Source: Galeopsis tetrahit
Taxonomy: Eukaryota > Streptophyta > Magnoliopsida > Lamiales > Lamiaceae
Assembly: GCA_963675135.1 (NCBI GenBank)
Contig: OY776119.1
Coordinates: forward strand, 38,811,198 to 38,875,197
Length of the DNA stretch: 64,000 nucleotides
Direction of reading: 5' to 3'
Made by a program: the position numbers and the translations under genes. Each line of letters starts with the position of its first letter. Positions within the stretch are counted from its first letter, which is position 1. Shown piece after piece: positions 44,571 to 55,052 of this stretch. The notes under the pieces are model-generated. The model was not told the origin of the DNA. It was given only the letters and a program-made list of their open reading frames with translations, and ran no database searches.

Positions 44571-46236
44571 AATGTACAAAACAATGAATAAAACATAAAT
44601 ATGCATCTAAAGCAGAATTTAGATTTACTCTTGAAGATCGAGATATTGATTCCACTACATGTCTTCTAGTTTGTCTCCTAACCTCGTTCAAACACCAGGT
44701 GGACGGCGCGCTACCAAACGTGGAGAAGGTGGCCTCAGTCTCATCTCCTTAAAACCTTAGCCATTTTTGCTATTTCGTGTGTGCCAGGGTTTCAAGAATA
44801 ACTTAGGGCTTCTTTTTATATTCTCCAAAGGTTTCATGGGCCGGACTAGGGATCCATTAGAAGGTATAGGGTTTTGGCTTATTTCAGGCCCAAATACTCT
44901 TATGTTCAGCCCAGAACATATAATTTGGCATGAGAACATTAATTCATCTCACTAGAGAATTAATGTTGATCTCCTGCCTATCCCGAACCGAATCAGGGCT
45001 TCTATTAGACTTTATAATTCCCCGTGTTTAAGATATCGCACATCCATTAATTATTAAAGCTTCTGACTACATTAAATAAATAATAATATTGGATACCAAA
45101 TGTACAAAACAATGAATAAAACCTAAATATGCGCATTTAAAGCAGAATTTAGATTCGTTACTCTTGAAGATCGAGGCGTTGATTCCACTACAGATCTTCT
45201 AATCTGTTTCCCAGCCTCGTTCAAAAACCGGGTGAACGGCGCGCTATCAAATGTGGAGAAGGTGGCCTCAGTCTCGTGTTCTTAAAAACCTAGCCGTTCT
45301 TGCTATTTCGTGTGTGCTAAGATTTCAAGAATAACTTAGGGCTCCTTTTTATATCCTCCAAAGGTTTCATGGGCCGGATTAGGGATCTATTGGAAGGTAT
45401 AGGGTTTGGGCTTATTTCAAGCCCAAATACTCTTACGTTCAGCCCAGAACATATAATTTGGCCCGAGAACATTAATTCATCCCACTAAAGAATTAATGTT
45501 GATATCCCGTCCTATCCCGAACCGAATCAGTGCTTCTATTAGACTTTATAATTCCCCGTGTTTAAGATATCTCACGTCCATTAATTATTTAAGCTTCTAA
45601 CTACTTTAAATAATTAATTTCTATAATTCCTTGAGTAGTACCACTCAACTTTGTTGTCGTACGGATTGCATCCACCTGCATGGTTTAATACAACAATCTT
45701 TTATGAGTTTTCTCAAGGGGACGTCATCAGCCTGGATGTTCAGGACACAGTGCCCCTAATGCCAATTATGTAGATATATATCATGCGAGTGATGTCACTA
45801 CCCAAAATACGAAGTGTGAAGAACCTATCAGATTCTCACCTATAGTACATCAAAGTAGTGAACAAGCACCCTACACATCTAAATACCACACTTAGGGTTA
45901 AGAATCATATTAAAGTCACCAATACCTCTAGTTCTTCATAACAGTCAGAACAGAAGAACATGTCTTATTTGTGATCCATTCAATACGCTACAAACGCACT
46001 AGTATAAACTAATGACCAAGACAAGCCACTAACAAGTTTATTCTACAACTTAAATCAATAGTTGTGTCCAAAACTATCTCAGTTGTGAATATTGTTCATA
46101 TCCTACAAGGAACTCACAATGTGATCTTCTGTCTGACTACAAACTCAGCACATTGTCTACAATGTAAGGAAAGCAGACATACAAGTAATCACAAAGAATG
46201 AAATAATATGAAAACCCATTTATTTCAGATAATATG
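44571..46236 (-). repeat. two partial LTRs of the copia E type, tandem, minus strand
   Basis: Unit 1 (about 44571-45090) and unit 2 (about 45091-46236) both match the reverse complement of the copia E LTR: gcagaatttagatt, cgtttgatagcgcgcc-like text, cctatcccgaaccgaatc, and for unit 2 also the agaagatcacattgtc region. Unit 1 is only the 3' part. Unit 2 is cut at 46236 by the SIRE-like LTR before its own terminus. This marks an older insertion that the SIRE-like element later entered. Confidence 0.8.
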
Positions 46237-47087
46237 TGTTGGTCCTTGGTGGAGTATAACACAAGTGTATGGGGGGGGGGGAATGCACTTGTGTATGCAA
46301 ATTCTTTTTCTTTTTGACAAACTGGTCTATCAGGCAAGTTGTCTCACAACTGGCCTGAGTGTGAACTTTGATAGATACTTGTCCTACTGATTACTATTGA
46401 GTGATCAGTTGGCCAAATATCTAAAAGAGTTGCTAAGTGCGGAATGTGGTTGGCCTTTGACTTAAAGAAATACTCCAAGTTAATTTCTGAAAAGATACAA
46501 ATAATCAGGGACTTTGTCCAAAACAGATTTTCTTACTTACTGAGTTATGTTTCTTTAAAATATGTTTGAATGTAAGTGAAATAAAGAGTGCAGTAAGTAA
46601 ATGGCACACAAATTTATAGTGGTTCAGAGACTCAAGCTCCTACATCCACTTTCCCTGATTGAACAGGATAATTCCTTCTCAATGGAATTAGCTTGTTTTA
46701 TAGTGCCAAGGTGCACTGATCAACAACACTCTCTTAGTGGTTTGATCCCTAGGATAACCTGAGTCCTAGTGCTCAATCTCTCTGAGTTAAGACTGTGTTT
46801 CACACTAACAGTCCTTAACTCCTCACTTCTACAACAAACTCTCTCTTCACTAAATGAGATAAGGGTTTGAGGTTTGGTTCCAACTAGTAGAGATATCCTT
46901 TACAATAAGAACAGTGTAAAGGCTTAGGATATCTCAATGCTAAGCTTTGGATGTTTACAAAGATTGGCTTAGCTAAGAGAAGTGATTCAGGAAACTTGAG
47001 ATTCTAGAGAACAGCTTGGTTTCCTTTGAAAACTTGATGATAGTTTGATAGCTTGTAGTTGGATGATTGAATCCCTTGATCACTTCT

Positions 47088-47122
47088 GTATTTATAGGCA
47101 AATTTGAGCAGCTAACCGTTGG
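47088..47122 (-). promoter_or_regulatory. core promoter of the SIRE-like LTR
   Basis: CCAACGGTTA, 14 bp, then CCTATAAATAC on the minus strand. The first motif contains AACGG, a core seen in MYB/MSA-type sites; its role here is inference. Confidence 0.5.
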
Positions 47123-47543
47123 AGGGATAGCATTTCAAACTTGTCTATTTGCAGCATCATTGAAACGGCTATGAAGCTTGGCATCCTTTTATCCACTGTG
47201 TAAAAGGCCTCTTCAATGGTTGCTTGAATGAATGTGTTGACTTCTGAAAAATGCGGCTGAGATGACTTGTGTCAGTTTCTAAATATCCACATTTCCCAAG
47301 GTTGATTTGTGGCAGAAGCTACACTCAACCAACTGTCAGATGGGACAAACTCCCTGAATATTCCTGCTGCAATTGAGAATATTCCAACATTCATTCAATG
47401 CTTCACTCTTTAATGCTTCAAGTCTTCAATGCTTGGTTCAGGCATGATTGGCAATAAATGCTTCATTGAATGTGTCTTTTGGGTTTTGACAGTCAATGCT
47501 CATGATCATTTGTACTTCAACTGACTTGATCATTTGCATTTAT

Positions 47544-48997
47544 TGTTGGTCCCTGAACGAGTAGTGAATGGGATTAAAGTCTAGAGGGGAGGGGTGAATA
47601 GATTTTAAAACTTTTTCAAGAGAGTTGGGAACCTCTTCTGATTGCTATGTCAACTGGACTACAAGTCTGCTGGTCCAGATGACTATAGTGATCTGATAGA
47701 GGAGGTTATATTCGGAATTATGGTAGGCCTTGTATAGACTCGTTCTTTTGTTTCTTGTGAAAGTGTTTTACTTGTTTTCTTTAATGAAAGTACTCAGCTG
47801 ATGCTGGTTTGAAAGCTGTGGCCTTGTTTTGAAGAATATTGAAATCACAGTATGCACTATATAATAGTTAATGAAATGACAGAATGTAAAGTGCAATAAG
47901 TAAATAACACCAGGTTTATAGTGGTTCGGATATACGATCCTACGTCCACTCTCACATCCTAACGTGATATTTAATCCCTTTAATTTACCGCAAATTACAA
48001 GGGACTTGACCTTTATAGTCCCAAGGATAGGACTTTGAGATCTGAGCCGTCCTAACAGCTACGGTCTCCACAAGTGATTGTAAGCACTTGCACTTTGAGG
48101 GTTTCAAAAACTTTAACCTTTCGGAGAGGGTTTGGGGTTTTTGAAGTGTATCCAACTAGTGATTCGAGCTTATAATTTGCTTAATCACTTTGCCTAAAAC
48201 AAATGATATACAATATGAACAGGTTTCAGGTTCTTATGGGTTGGATAGAAATCACTTAAGAGCTATGGATAATCTAATGGATTCTGGCTCTTTGAGAATT
48301 CTTGAGACAGTATGACTTTAGCTTGATTGCTTGCTAGACTTATTGAATTCTCTTGTTGTGACTTCGTACTTGTGATTTCTCATCCTCTTGTATTTATAGT
48401 GGTGATTGCTTGCAACTAGCCGTTGGAGTTGACTAGCCGTTGGGGCAATCTTTCCATAATAGCTTGATTCCTTGATTCCAGTCGCTTGATTGCTTCAATC
48501 CTGGGATCATGTCAATCTTCTAAATAAGGTAGGTCTATGTTTAAACTGCAAGATGACTTTGGAATCAGCCGAGTCCTGGAAGAACACATAGTCTTCTGAT
48601 CTGAACTTCTAGTCTTCTGACTACTCTTCTGGCCTTGTGTCTTCTGTCTTCTGATATCAGCAGAGTAAAACTCTTCTGATCTGGCAATTATTTGTCCTGC
48701 TTTAGGCCATCTTCAATCTGGGACTCCATCAGTTAGGTAGGTATACAAGCACCTTACTTAACTGGTCTTCAAGGATCTCCTAGTCTTCATGTCTTCTACT
48801 CTTCTCATCTTGAGGGAGCGCATGTAAGCCGGGTCTGTGCTGATCAGCTGATATCTAAACAGTTGATCACACAAGACTAGTCTAAGCTGTTCTATACAAA
48901 GTCAGCTGATCCTATTACATTTATAAACTATAAGTGTTTTGGCCATCAAAACTATTCTAACATCAAGTGGGGCTTAGGGTGAATTTATATCCCAACA
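47544..48997 (-). repeat. solo LTR of family X in the SIRE-like LTR
   Basis: On the plus strand TGTTGGTCCCTG... to ...TATATCCCAACA, 1454 bp, flanked by tttat at 47539-47543 and 48998-49002. No internal coding sequence remains, so it arose by LTR-LTR recombination. It has ACTATAAATA (minus, 48400-48391) with two CCAACGGCT motifs just upstream (48443-48435 and 48426-48418). Confidence 0.92.
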
Positions 48998-49297
48998 TTT
49001 ATGAGCATTGCTTTGCTGCTCTTGATCTCTTCAGCTAAGTTGTCTACTTGGTCAGTCTGTTTTGAAGATTCAGCAGCTTTGTCCTAAAGACCTATCAAGC
49101 TGCCTAACATTCCAGCTTTGGACAACTATCCTGAACTAAAATCTCACAACATTCCTGAGATTTTTCTCTTAAGCAATCTATACATTCAACTGAACTGAGA
49201 CACCTTGCCTGAACTGGACTTGAGCTTATCTCAACTAATCTGAACATCATCAATCAGGGGTTTTGGTATCTTAATCAAAATCATTTTATTCCCAACA

Positions 49298-49310
49298 ATT
49301 TCCCCTTTTT
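49298..49310 (-). promoter_or_regulatory. polypurine tract of the SIRE-like element
   Basis: AAAAAGGGGAAAT on the minus strand, preceded by TGGCATCATC and followed at once by the LTR start TGTTGGGAAT. Confidence 0.9.
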
Positions 49311-49675
49311 GATGATGCCAAAACCTATTACAAAGGGAACTTGACTTATATTATACTTTACCTTTAGGGAGAGTGAACTGGTCAACTTGCCTGAAAGAAA
49401 CTGTTAGCACAATAAATCAAGTAAGATATGTCATGATAGGTTAGTTGAGATAATGAGTTGTTATCTCTTGACAGAAACATAGTGATCCTTTTATATAAGT
49501 GATAGAACATTACAGAGCTGAAAATCAAAAAGGACACACTAGTCTAGAATTGCAAAATAACAACAGAAATCATATCAGCAGAATAGGGAAAAAGTGAACT
49601 TATCCATCACAGAGTTCCATCATCTTGAGGAGCAATGCCATACTGAGCCCATACTCTCTTCTTCAGCTCCCAGAT
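49311..49675 (-). other. 3' UTR of the extra ORF
   Basis: Non-coding stretch between the extra ORF stop and the polypurine tract. No feature seen. Confidence 0.6.
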
Positions 49676-52600
49676 CTATTTGTTGGTTCCTTTAGGGCCA
49701 GGCTTCAGCTTCTCCATCCTCATGATGTTGATGAATTCTTCAATTATCTTTCCCTCATCAATTAAGTTCCCATTGAACTTAGGAGGCATGTACAGAATGG
49801 GACCAGGGGCCTTGAATTCAATTCTGGCCATCTCAGCTGCTGCAAACAGCTTCTGGTAGAGGTCCCTATGGTTCTCAAACATGAACTGCACAAAGACTTC
49901 ATCTACACTCTCTTCAAGCCACTTTCCAATGACATAAAAGTCATATACAAAACTTCTCTTGGCCTCCTCCCATGCATCATTCAGTGAGATTGGAACCCAC
50001 TTATCATGGTGAGGGTACTGAGTGTCCCATCTTTGCAGCATTTGAGGTTTGAGCTTTCTGTAAGAAGCCCTCCTTCTTGGAGCTTTGAAGTTTGCCCTCC
50101 TTCCATCTCTTGCCTTGTTGGCCTCAACCAACTGATCCATTCTTTCTTTAGATTTTAGAAGAGCTAGCTTCTCCTGTGTTTCTGGATCTTTTCCAAATCC
50201 TTCTTCAAACAGCTTAGAAGGATCATCAGCAAGCTTGGGCATAATCACTTCAGGCTCTCTGTCCTGTACTTCCTCTTCAACTTCTTCTTCAATGGCAGGC
50301 AACTTGGCTGCTTTCTTCAATCTTTTTGACTGCCTCACTGGAGTTGATTCTTCAGACTGAAATTCTGATGGCAGAGTCAGGCTGGTTGGGAATTCATTGA
50401 AGGCTTGTAATTCCTTCCTCTTTCTTTCAGATGACCTTGTCACCTTCCCCCTTACTTCAGCAACCTTCTCTTTGGGTTCAAGTCCTGCTGACTCACCACC
50501 AGGCCTTTGTTGCTTCCTTGCCTGACTTTCCATTGCAGACATCATGGACTCTTTGACAGCAATTTGAATCTGTTCTTCCTCAGTCAAGTCTTCAATGTTC
50601 ATTGGGCCTTTGCCTTTCCCAATGTCTTCTACTGCCTCTTCCTCATTTTCAGGGACCTTCTCCTTTCCTTTGGATTCACCAATAACCAAGGTTCCCTTTG
50701 CCCTAGCTCTCTCTCTTTCCCCCTTTTTGGCATTATCAAAACACTGGGGTTTCAAGTCACTTATAGTGACAGAGAGATGTGAGTGAGCATGAGTGAGGGA
50801 CTTCAACTCCTGTAGAAGGTAAACATTCTCATCATGAATGTTCTGCATTTTGTCATCTCCCATGCTCAAAAATGTGTGGACAGGTTCCATCTTTTGAGCA
50901 ACAATGGCATCTAGAGTGGCTTTCAGTGATTGATCAAGTTTGGCCTGAAGTTGATCAGTGAGGTTGGCCACAACTTGATCAGACACTTTGGCCATCAGTT
51001 CAACAGTGAACTTCTCTGCAGCTTCTTTCACCATTGCAGCTTTCAACTCTTCAGCTTTCTTTCTTTGTGCAGCAGTCCTTTGCCTTAAAGCATCTTTGAT
51101 TGTCCTTCTCAAGGCTCTCACATTATGCTTGTATAGAACTTTGAGACCTTGCTGCTCCTTCTGCACAGATTTGGTGAACTTGACCATCTCTTCCTTTGCC
51201 TTTGTTACCTCTGTTGAAACTGTTTGCAGTCCAGTTTCAACACCACAGATTCTTGCATCCAGTGTTGGCAAGATTATTTCCTTTGAGCCAGTTAGCCTCA
51301 TCTCCACAGAGGCTAGAGTCTTTCCTTAGCCATATAGAGTATCAATTGTTGCTGCATGTGCCTTACCAACTTCCCTGACCAAAGTATCCAACTTCTCTGA
51401 CTGTTCTTCAATAATATTTGCAGTTTGAGTAGCAATCTGAAAGCCTGCTTCAGTGGTGTTGGCTTGCTCAAAATACATCTTGTTCAGTGTGGATACATTG
51501 GCTAAAACTGCTTCAAGGTCAATATCAGTATTGACTGGAATATCAATAAGGGAAGCATCTGCAAAAATTTGTTCAATGGTAACAGCTACAGAATCTGCAA
51601 AACTAAGAGTGTTAGTAAAATCTCCCTCAACACCCTCATTCTTTTTATCTCCCATAGGGCCTGATACATCAGCACCCTCTCTCTCTTTTTCAACTAAATT
51701 CTTTTCTTCACTTTCAGCAAATAGTCTCACATTCTCTGGAGAATCAGGCCTCCTTTCACCAAGGGATTCATCAAGTTCAGATTTGACTTGAAGAATAGCC
51801 TGACTCTCATATTGGGCTGCACCCAATATTTCTACTTCATCTCCCTCTATGATTGGTGCACTCAAGGAACCTGTAATTACACACTCATCCTCACCTCCTC
51901 CCTCTGATTTTTCATCACTATTTGCCTTTTCAACTCCTTCTTGTCCTAAACCTGACACCTCCATATCCTCAACAGGATCCACAGAGGGCAGTTGTTGGGA
52001 GATCACAGTGCTTGGGCATCCCAAGGCCACTGAGTCATCCTGAATGACTAAAGGCTGGTCAATGTCCAACTTTCCTGACATTGATGAGGCTTTAGCCAAA
52101 CTAGCTTCTCCCATGGAAGTCTCAACATTGTCAAGTTGTGCCTCAGGTTCAAGAGAACCATCCTTGGCCAATGCATCTTGGACTGAGTCACCATCTTTGG
52201 TCAACTCCTCTGAATGATCAGAGTCCTTTTCAGAATGATAAGTCAAGTAATGTACCTGAGCAGAGTTGAGGCCTGGAGGGTTGGGATTGGTGTTATCATC
52301 ATCATCATCATCATCAGATGGACTATCAGGGTGCCTGAGTCCCTGTGCAATTCTTTCTCTCTCAGCTAGCACCTTCTCATGAACAATGGTGCAGAACAAG
52401 GCCTCAGTGGTCAACACACTGGATTTCTTTACATTTGCAAAGTTCAAGAGCCTGTTCTCTTCAACCTGCCACCAGCTTGCTCCTTTGTCCTGAATAGCTT
52501 GAGCTATTTCCACCATAGTTCTATCCTTGATCTCAACAAGAGCTCTGAGATCATAGAACTGTTGTTGCAGCCTAGGATAGTCCTTCAACCCTGGATATAG

Positions 52601-54379
52601 TGCATCCACATTAGCCTTGGCAATCTGCCTTAGCATCCCCTCATAAGTGTATTCTTCACCACTTTCATCTTCAGAGGAGTTGGCTTGGGATTCAGGAGGG
52701 TTGGATTGGGATTCAGGTAGGCTTGACTGGATTTCAGGTAGGTTGGGTTCAGAAGGGTTAGAGCTTAAAACAAGTTGGGATTCAGGTGCTTTTAAGAGCA
52801 ATGTTCCTGAAGAGGTAATTGGAATGGCTGGAATGGGTGGGAGAGAAACTTGATCCCCTTCTTGAAGGACAGTTTCAAGAAGTTTGGTATAGGAGAAAAG
52901 TATTGGATCAAGTGGGGAAAAAGGTCTATCCTCAAGATTGACCAAGTCTGCCAGTACATCAATACCTGCTCTGTCAGGGGCACCTTCAGGAGAGTAGACT
53001 TTCTTGGCAATGATTGGGGCATCTTCAGGAGTCTTGCACTCCTCTTCTTCATGCCTTGATGGGGATATTCTTTCTGATTGAATATCAGGAGAGTTGGCTT
53101 CAGGGCTGTTGGGCTTTGATTTGGACTTGGAGTTAGACCTGCTAGCTTGCCTAATCTCCTTGAAAAATTCTTTCTTCTTTTTCTCCTCTTCCATCAATCT
53201 CTGCTTCTCAGAGGTTTTGATTATTCTTTTCCTTCTTTCAGATCTTGTTGGCTGGTCAAGATCTCTGAATTCTGTTACACTTTCAGGCTGTAAGGGGACA
53301 ATCTCTCTGACTTCCTCACTTTCTTCAGGAGGATTCACTCCTTCTTCAGCAACCTTTTCAATCTCTTCAGAAGTGGCTCCTCCACTTCTTGACTGGCTTT
53401 CTGGGGGAGATTCACTCAGAATCTTCTTCATCTTTTTCAAATTTGGCTGAGCTTTTGGTGGTTGAGCTCTTCTCTTCCTTGGAGAAGTTCTGGTTGTGGG
53501 AACAATAGCACCTGCTTTCTTGGAAGCTGCATCCTGCTTCCTCTTTTCTGTCTTAGAAGACAGCTTCCTAAACATCACCTTTTGAGCTGGAAAAGGCTTT
53601 GGCTTGGCTTGGAGGTGGGTGTAATGTGCAAATCTTTCTAGGAGCAGGCTAGCTCTTGTGCAAAATTGGAGTCTCCCATCAACTACCACCTTGTGGTGCT
53701 TCATCTCTTTGAACTTAAACTTTTCATTCATCATCTTGTCTAGAATGAAATTTTTCCAGTTGAACTTGACTCTCTTCTCAGCAGAGTCAATCACAGCAGC
53801 CATCACTCTCAATTTAGGCATACTGATTTGTTCAACACTCCTAGAGTGGCTTAACAAACTTTTTACCACACAATCAAACAAGTGCCTAAACACTGGCTTC
53901 AAACTGTTCTTGTTCTGAGCACTTACAACTTTCTTAGGCTCTATCATCCATGGATAGTAGAATTCCTGATCATCTTCTTCTTTGTACATCTCTGGATTCT
54001 GGCCTTCTGAAGGTAGCCCAAAGCTAGCATCCAGATCCTCAGCAGTGAAGATGATGGTGTGATGGCTTTCTTCTTCCTCATCTTCTTCAGCATATGTCAT
54101 TTTGGTGCATACATCACCCTTTTTGCCCTTCCATTTGAGATAGGCAAAGAATTCTGCCATGAATGGATTCAGGCAGGAATCAGGCTTGGTGCCTAGAAAT
54201 TTCTCTAGCCCTGCCTCCCTTAGCCAATGGAGGACTTGATGAACTTCTGTGTCAGGACTATCAAAGGCCACCAACTTTTCAAACCAAAGAGAATTTGGGT
54301 TACTAAGATAAGAGAAATCAATGTCCAAGGAGGAATCATTGAAATCTACAAGTTCTTCTCTTTTGATTTTGGGAGCCAT
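49676..54379 (-). pseudogene. very large extra ORF between pol and LTR ('env-like' by position), one in-frame stop
   Basis: One minus-strand frame of about 1567 codons with a single TAA at 51328-51326. The 1017-residue first part begins MAPKIKREELVDFND; about 1-240 looks globular (LWFEKLVAFDSPDTEVHQVL, FTAEDLDASFGLPSEG at 111-126, ISMPKLRVMAAVIDSAEKRV near 185-204). It reminds me of the 'putative plant transposon protein' domain found in extra ORFs of plant retroelements (from memory, unverified). Then follow a basic stretch (KRRAQPPKAQPNLKKMKK), long acidic low-complexity regions with SQSNPPESQ repeats, and an aspartate run. The second part (51307-49676) has a long coiled coil (VTKAKEEMVKFTKSV, RKKAEELKAAMVKEAAEK, LTDQLQAKLDQSLKATLDAI), an NLS-like RSSERKRKE and a C-terminal globular end. 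No signal peptide or transmembrane helix is visible, so a true envelope role is not supported. It starts in a good context (atccATGGCT) behind a TATA-like box. Confidence 0.75.
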
Positions 54380-54490
54380 GGATAATATTGAGAGATAGAA
54401 AGTTTTGGAGAAAAGTTGCAGGTTTAGAGGTTTTGAAAATCCTAAGGGTTTGGAAATATGAGTGCGTGAGGAGGAAAAGTAAAAATTGAG

Positions 54491-54526
54491 GAGTTTATAT
54501 ATGAGTGGGATTTATTAACCGTTGGT
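54491..54526 (-). promoter_or_regulatory. promoter-like site upstream of the extra ORF
   Basis: On the minus strand CCAACGGTTA (54526-54517), then CTCATATATAAAC (54506-54494), then about 115 bp of CT-rich leader to the ATG at 54379. A second cacggttat lies further upstream, near 54540. The arrangement matches the core promoter of this element's own LTR. Function is inferred. Confidence 0.45.
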
Positions 54527-55052
54527 TAATAGAATATAACCGTGGGTAATTTTGAAGAATCAATTGGATATATTGGGGTAGTGGGCTTTCAACGGTTTGA
54601 TGGAGTCTTGAATGCAAATCAATGGTCTTGATGGTGGCTCAAGAATTCATGAAATCTTAATTAAGATTTTGCATTTAATGCTGATTTGCCATTTTGGGGG
54701 CAAAGATCTTCATAGTACACGTCATCCTAAAAATGGCCTACTCTTAGATCAAGAATCCTTTTAAATGTCTAATCAATGCCAAAAATAGCAAAAAATATCT
54801 AATTAATTCGGACAAACATCCTGAGATGTGTTTTGACTCCCTTTTTGGTCAAACTGCCTGATTAGTTTGCCTGAGTGGGTCCCAACATTGCTGACTAGGT
54901 CCCACTTGGTCAAAGTTCCTGACCAACATTGCTGAACATCATAAGGACAACTTTGCTGAGTTTCCCTTTTTGGCTGATTGCTTCAGTGAGGTTGGTCAAC
55001 TTTGCTGAAGTTCAATTTAATCAACTTCCCCCTTCTTATGAGCTTCCTTCCT
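54527..55052 (-). other. pol to extra-ORF spacer
   Basis: Non-coding. Contains several 'ggtcaaagttcctgacc'-like short repeats (54840-54990). It could hold splice sites or promoter elements; nothing firm is visible. Confidence 0.5.

Larger units (their letters stand above)
46237..49297 (-). repeat. 3' LTR of the SIRE-like element, split by a solo LTR
   Basis: On the minus strand TGTTGGGAATAAAATG... to ...CCAAGGACCAACA. Removing the nested solo LTR and one 5-bp duplication leaves about 1602 bp. TATA box CCTATAAATAC at 47098-47088 (minus), with CCAACGGTTA at 47122-47113. Confidence 0.85.

Noticed and set aside
51453..53918. Plus-strand ORFs opposite the large extra ORF
   Set aside because: Antisense shadows of a low-complexity coding region.
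49676..54379. True retroviral envelope gene
   Set aside because: Position fits, but no signal peptide, membrane helix or cleavage site is visible; kept as 'env-like by position' only.
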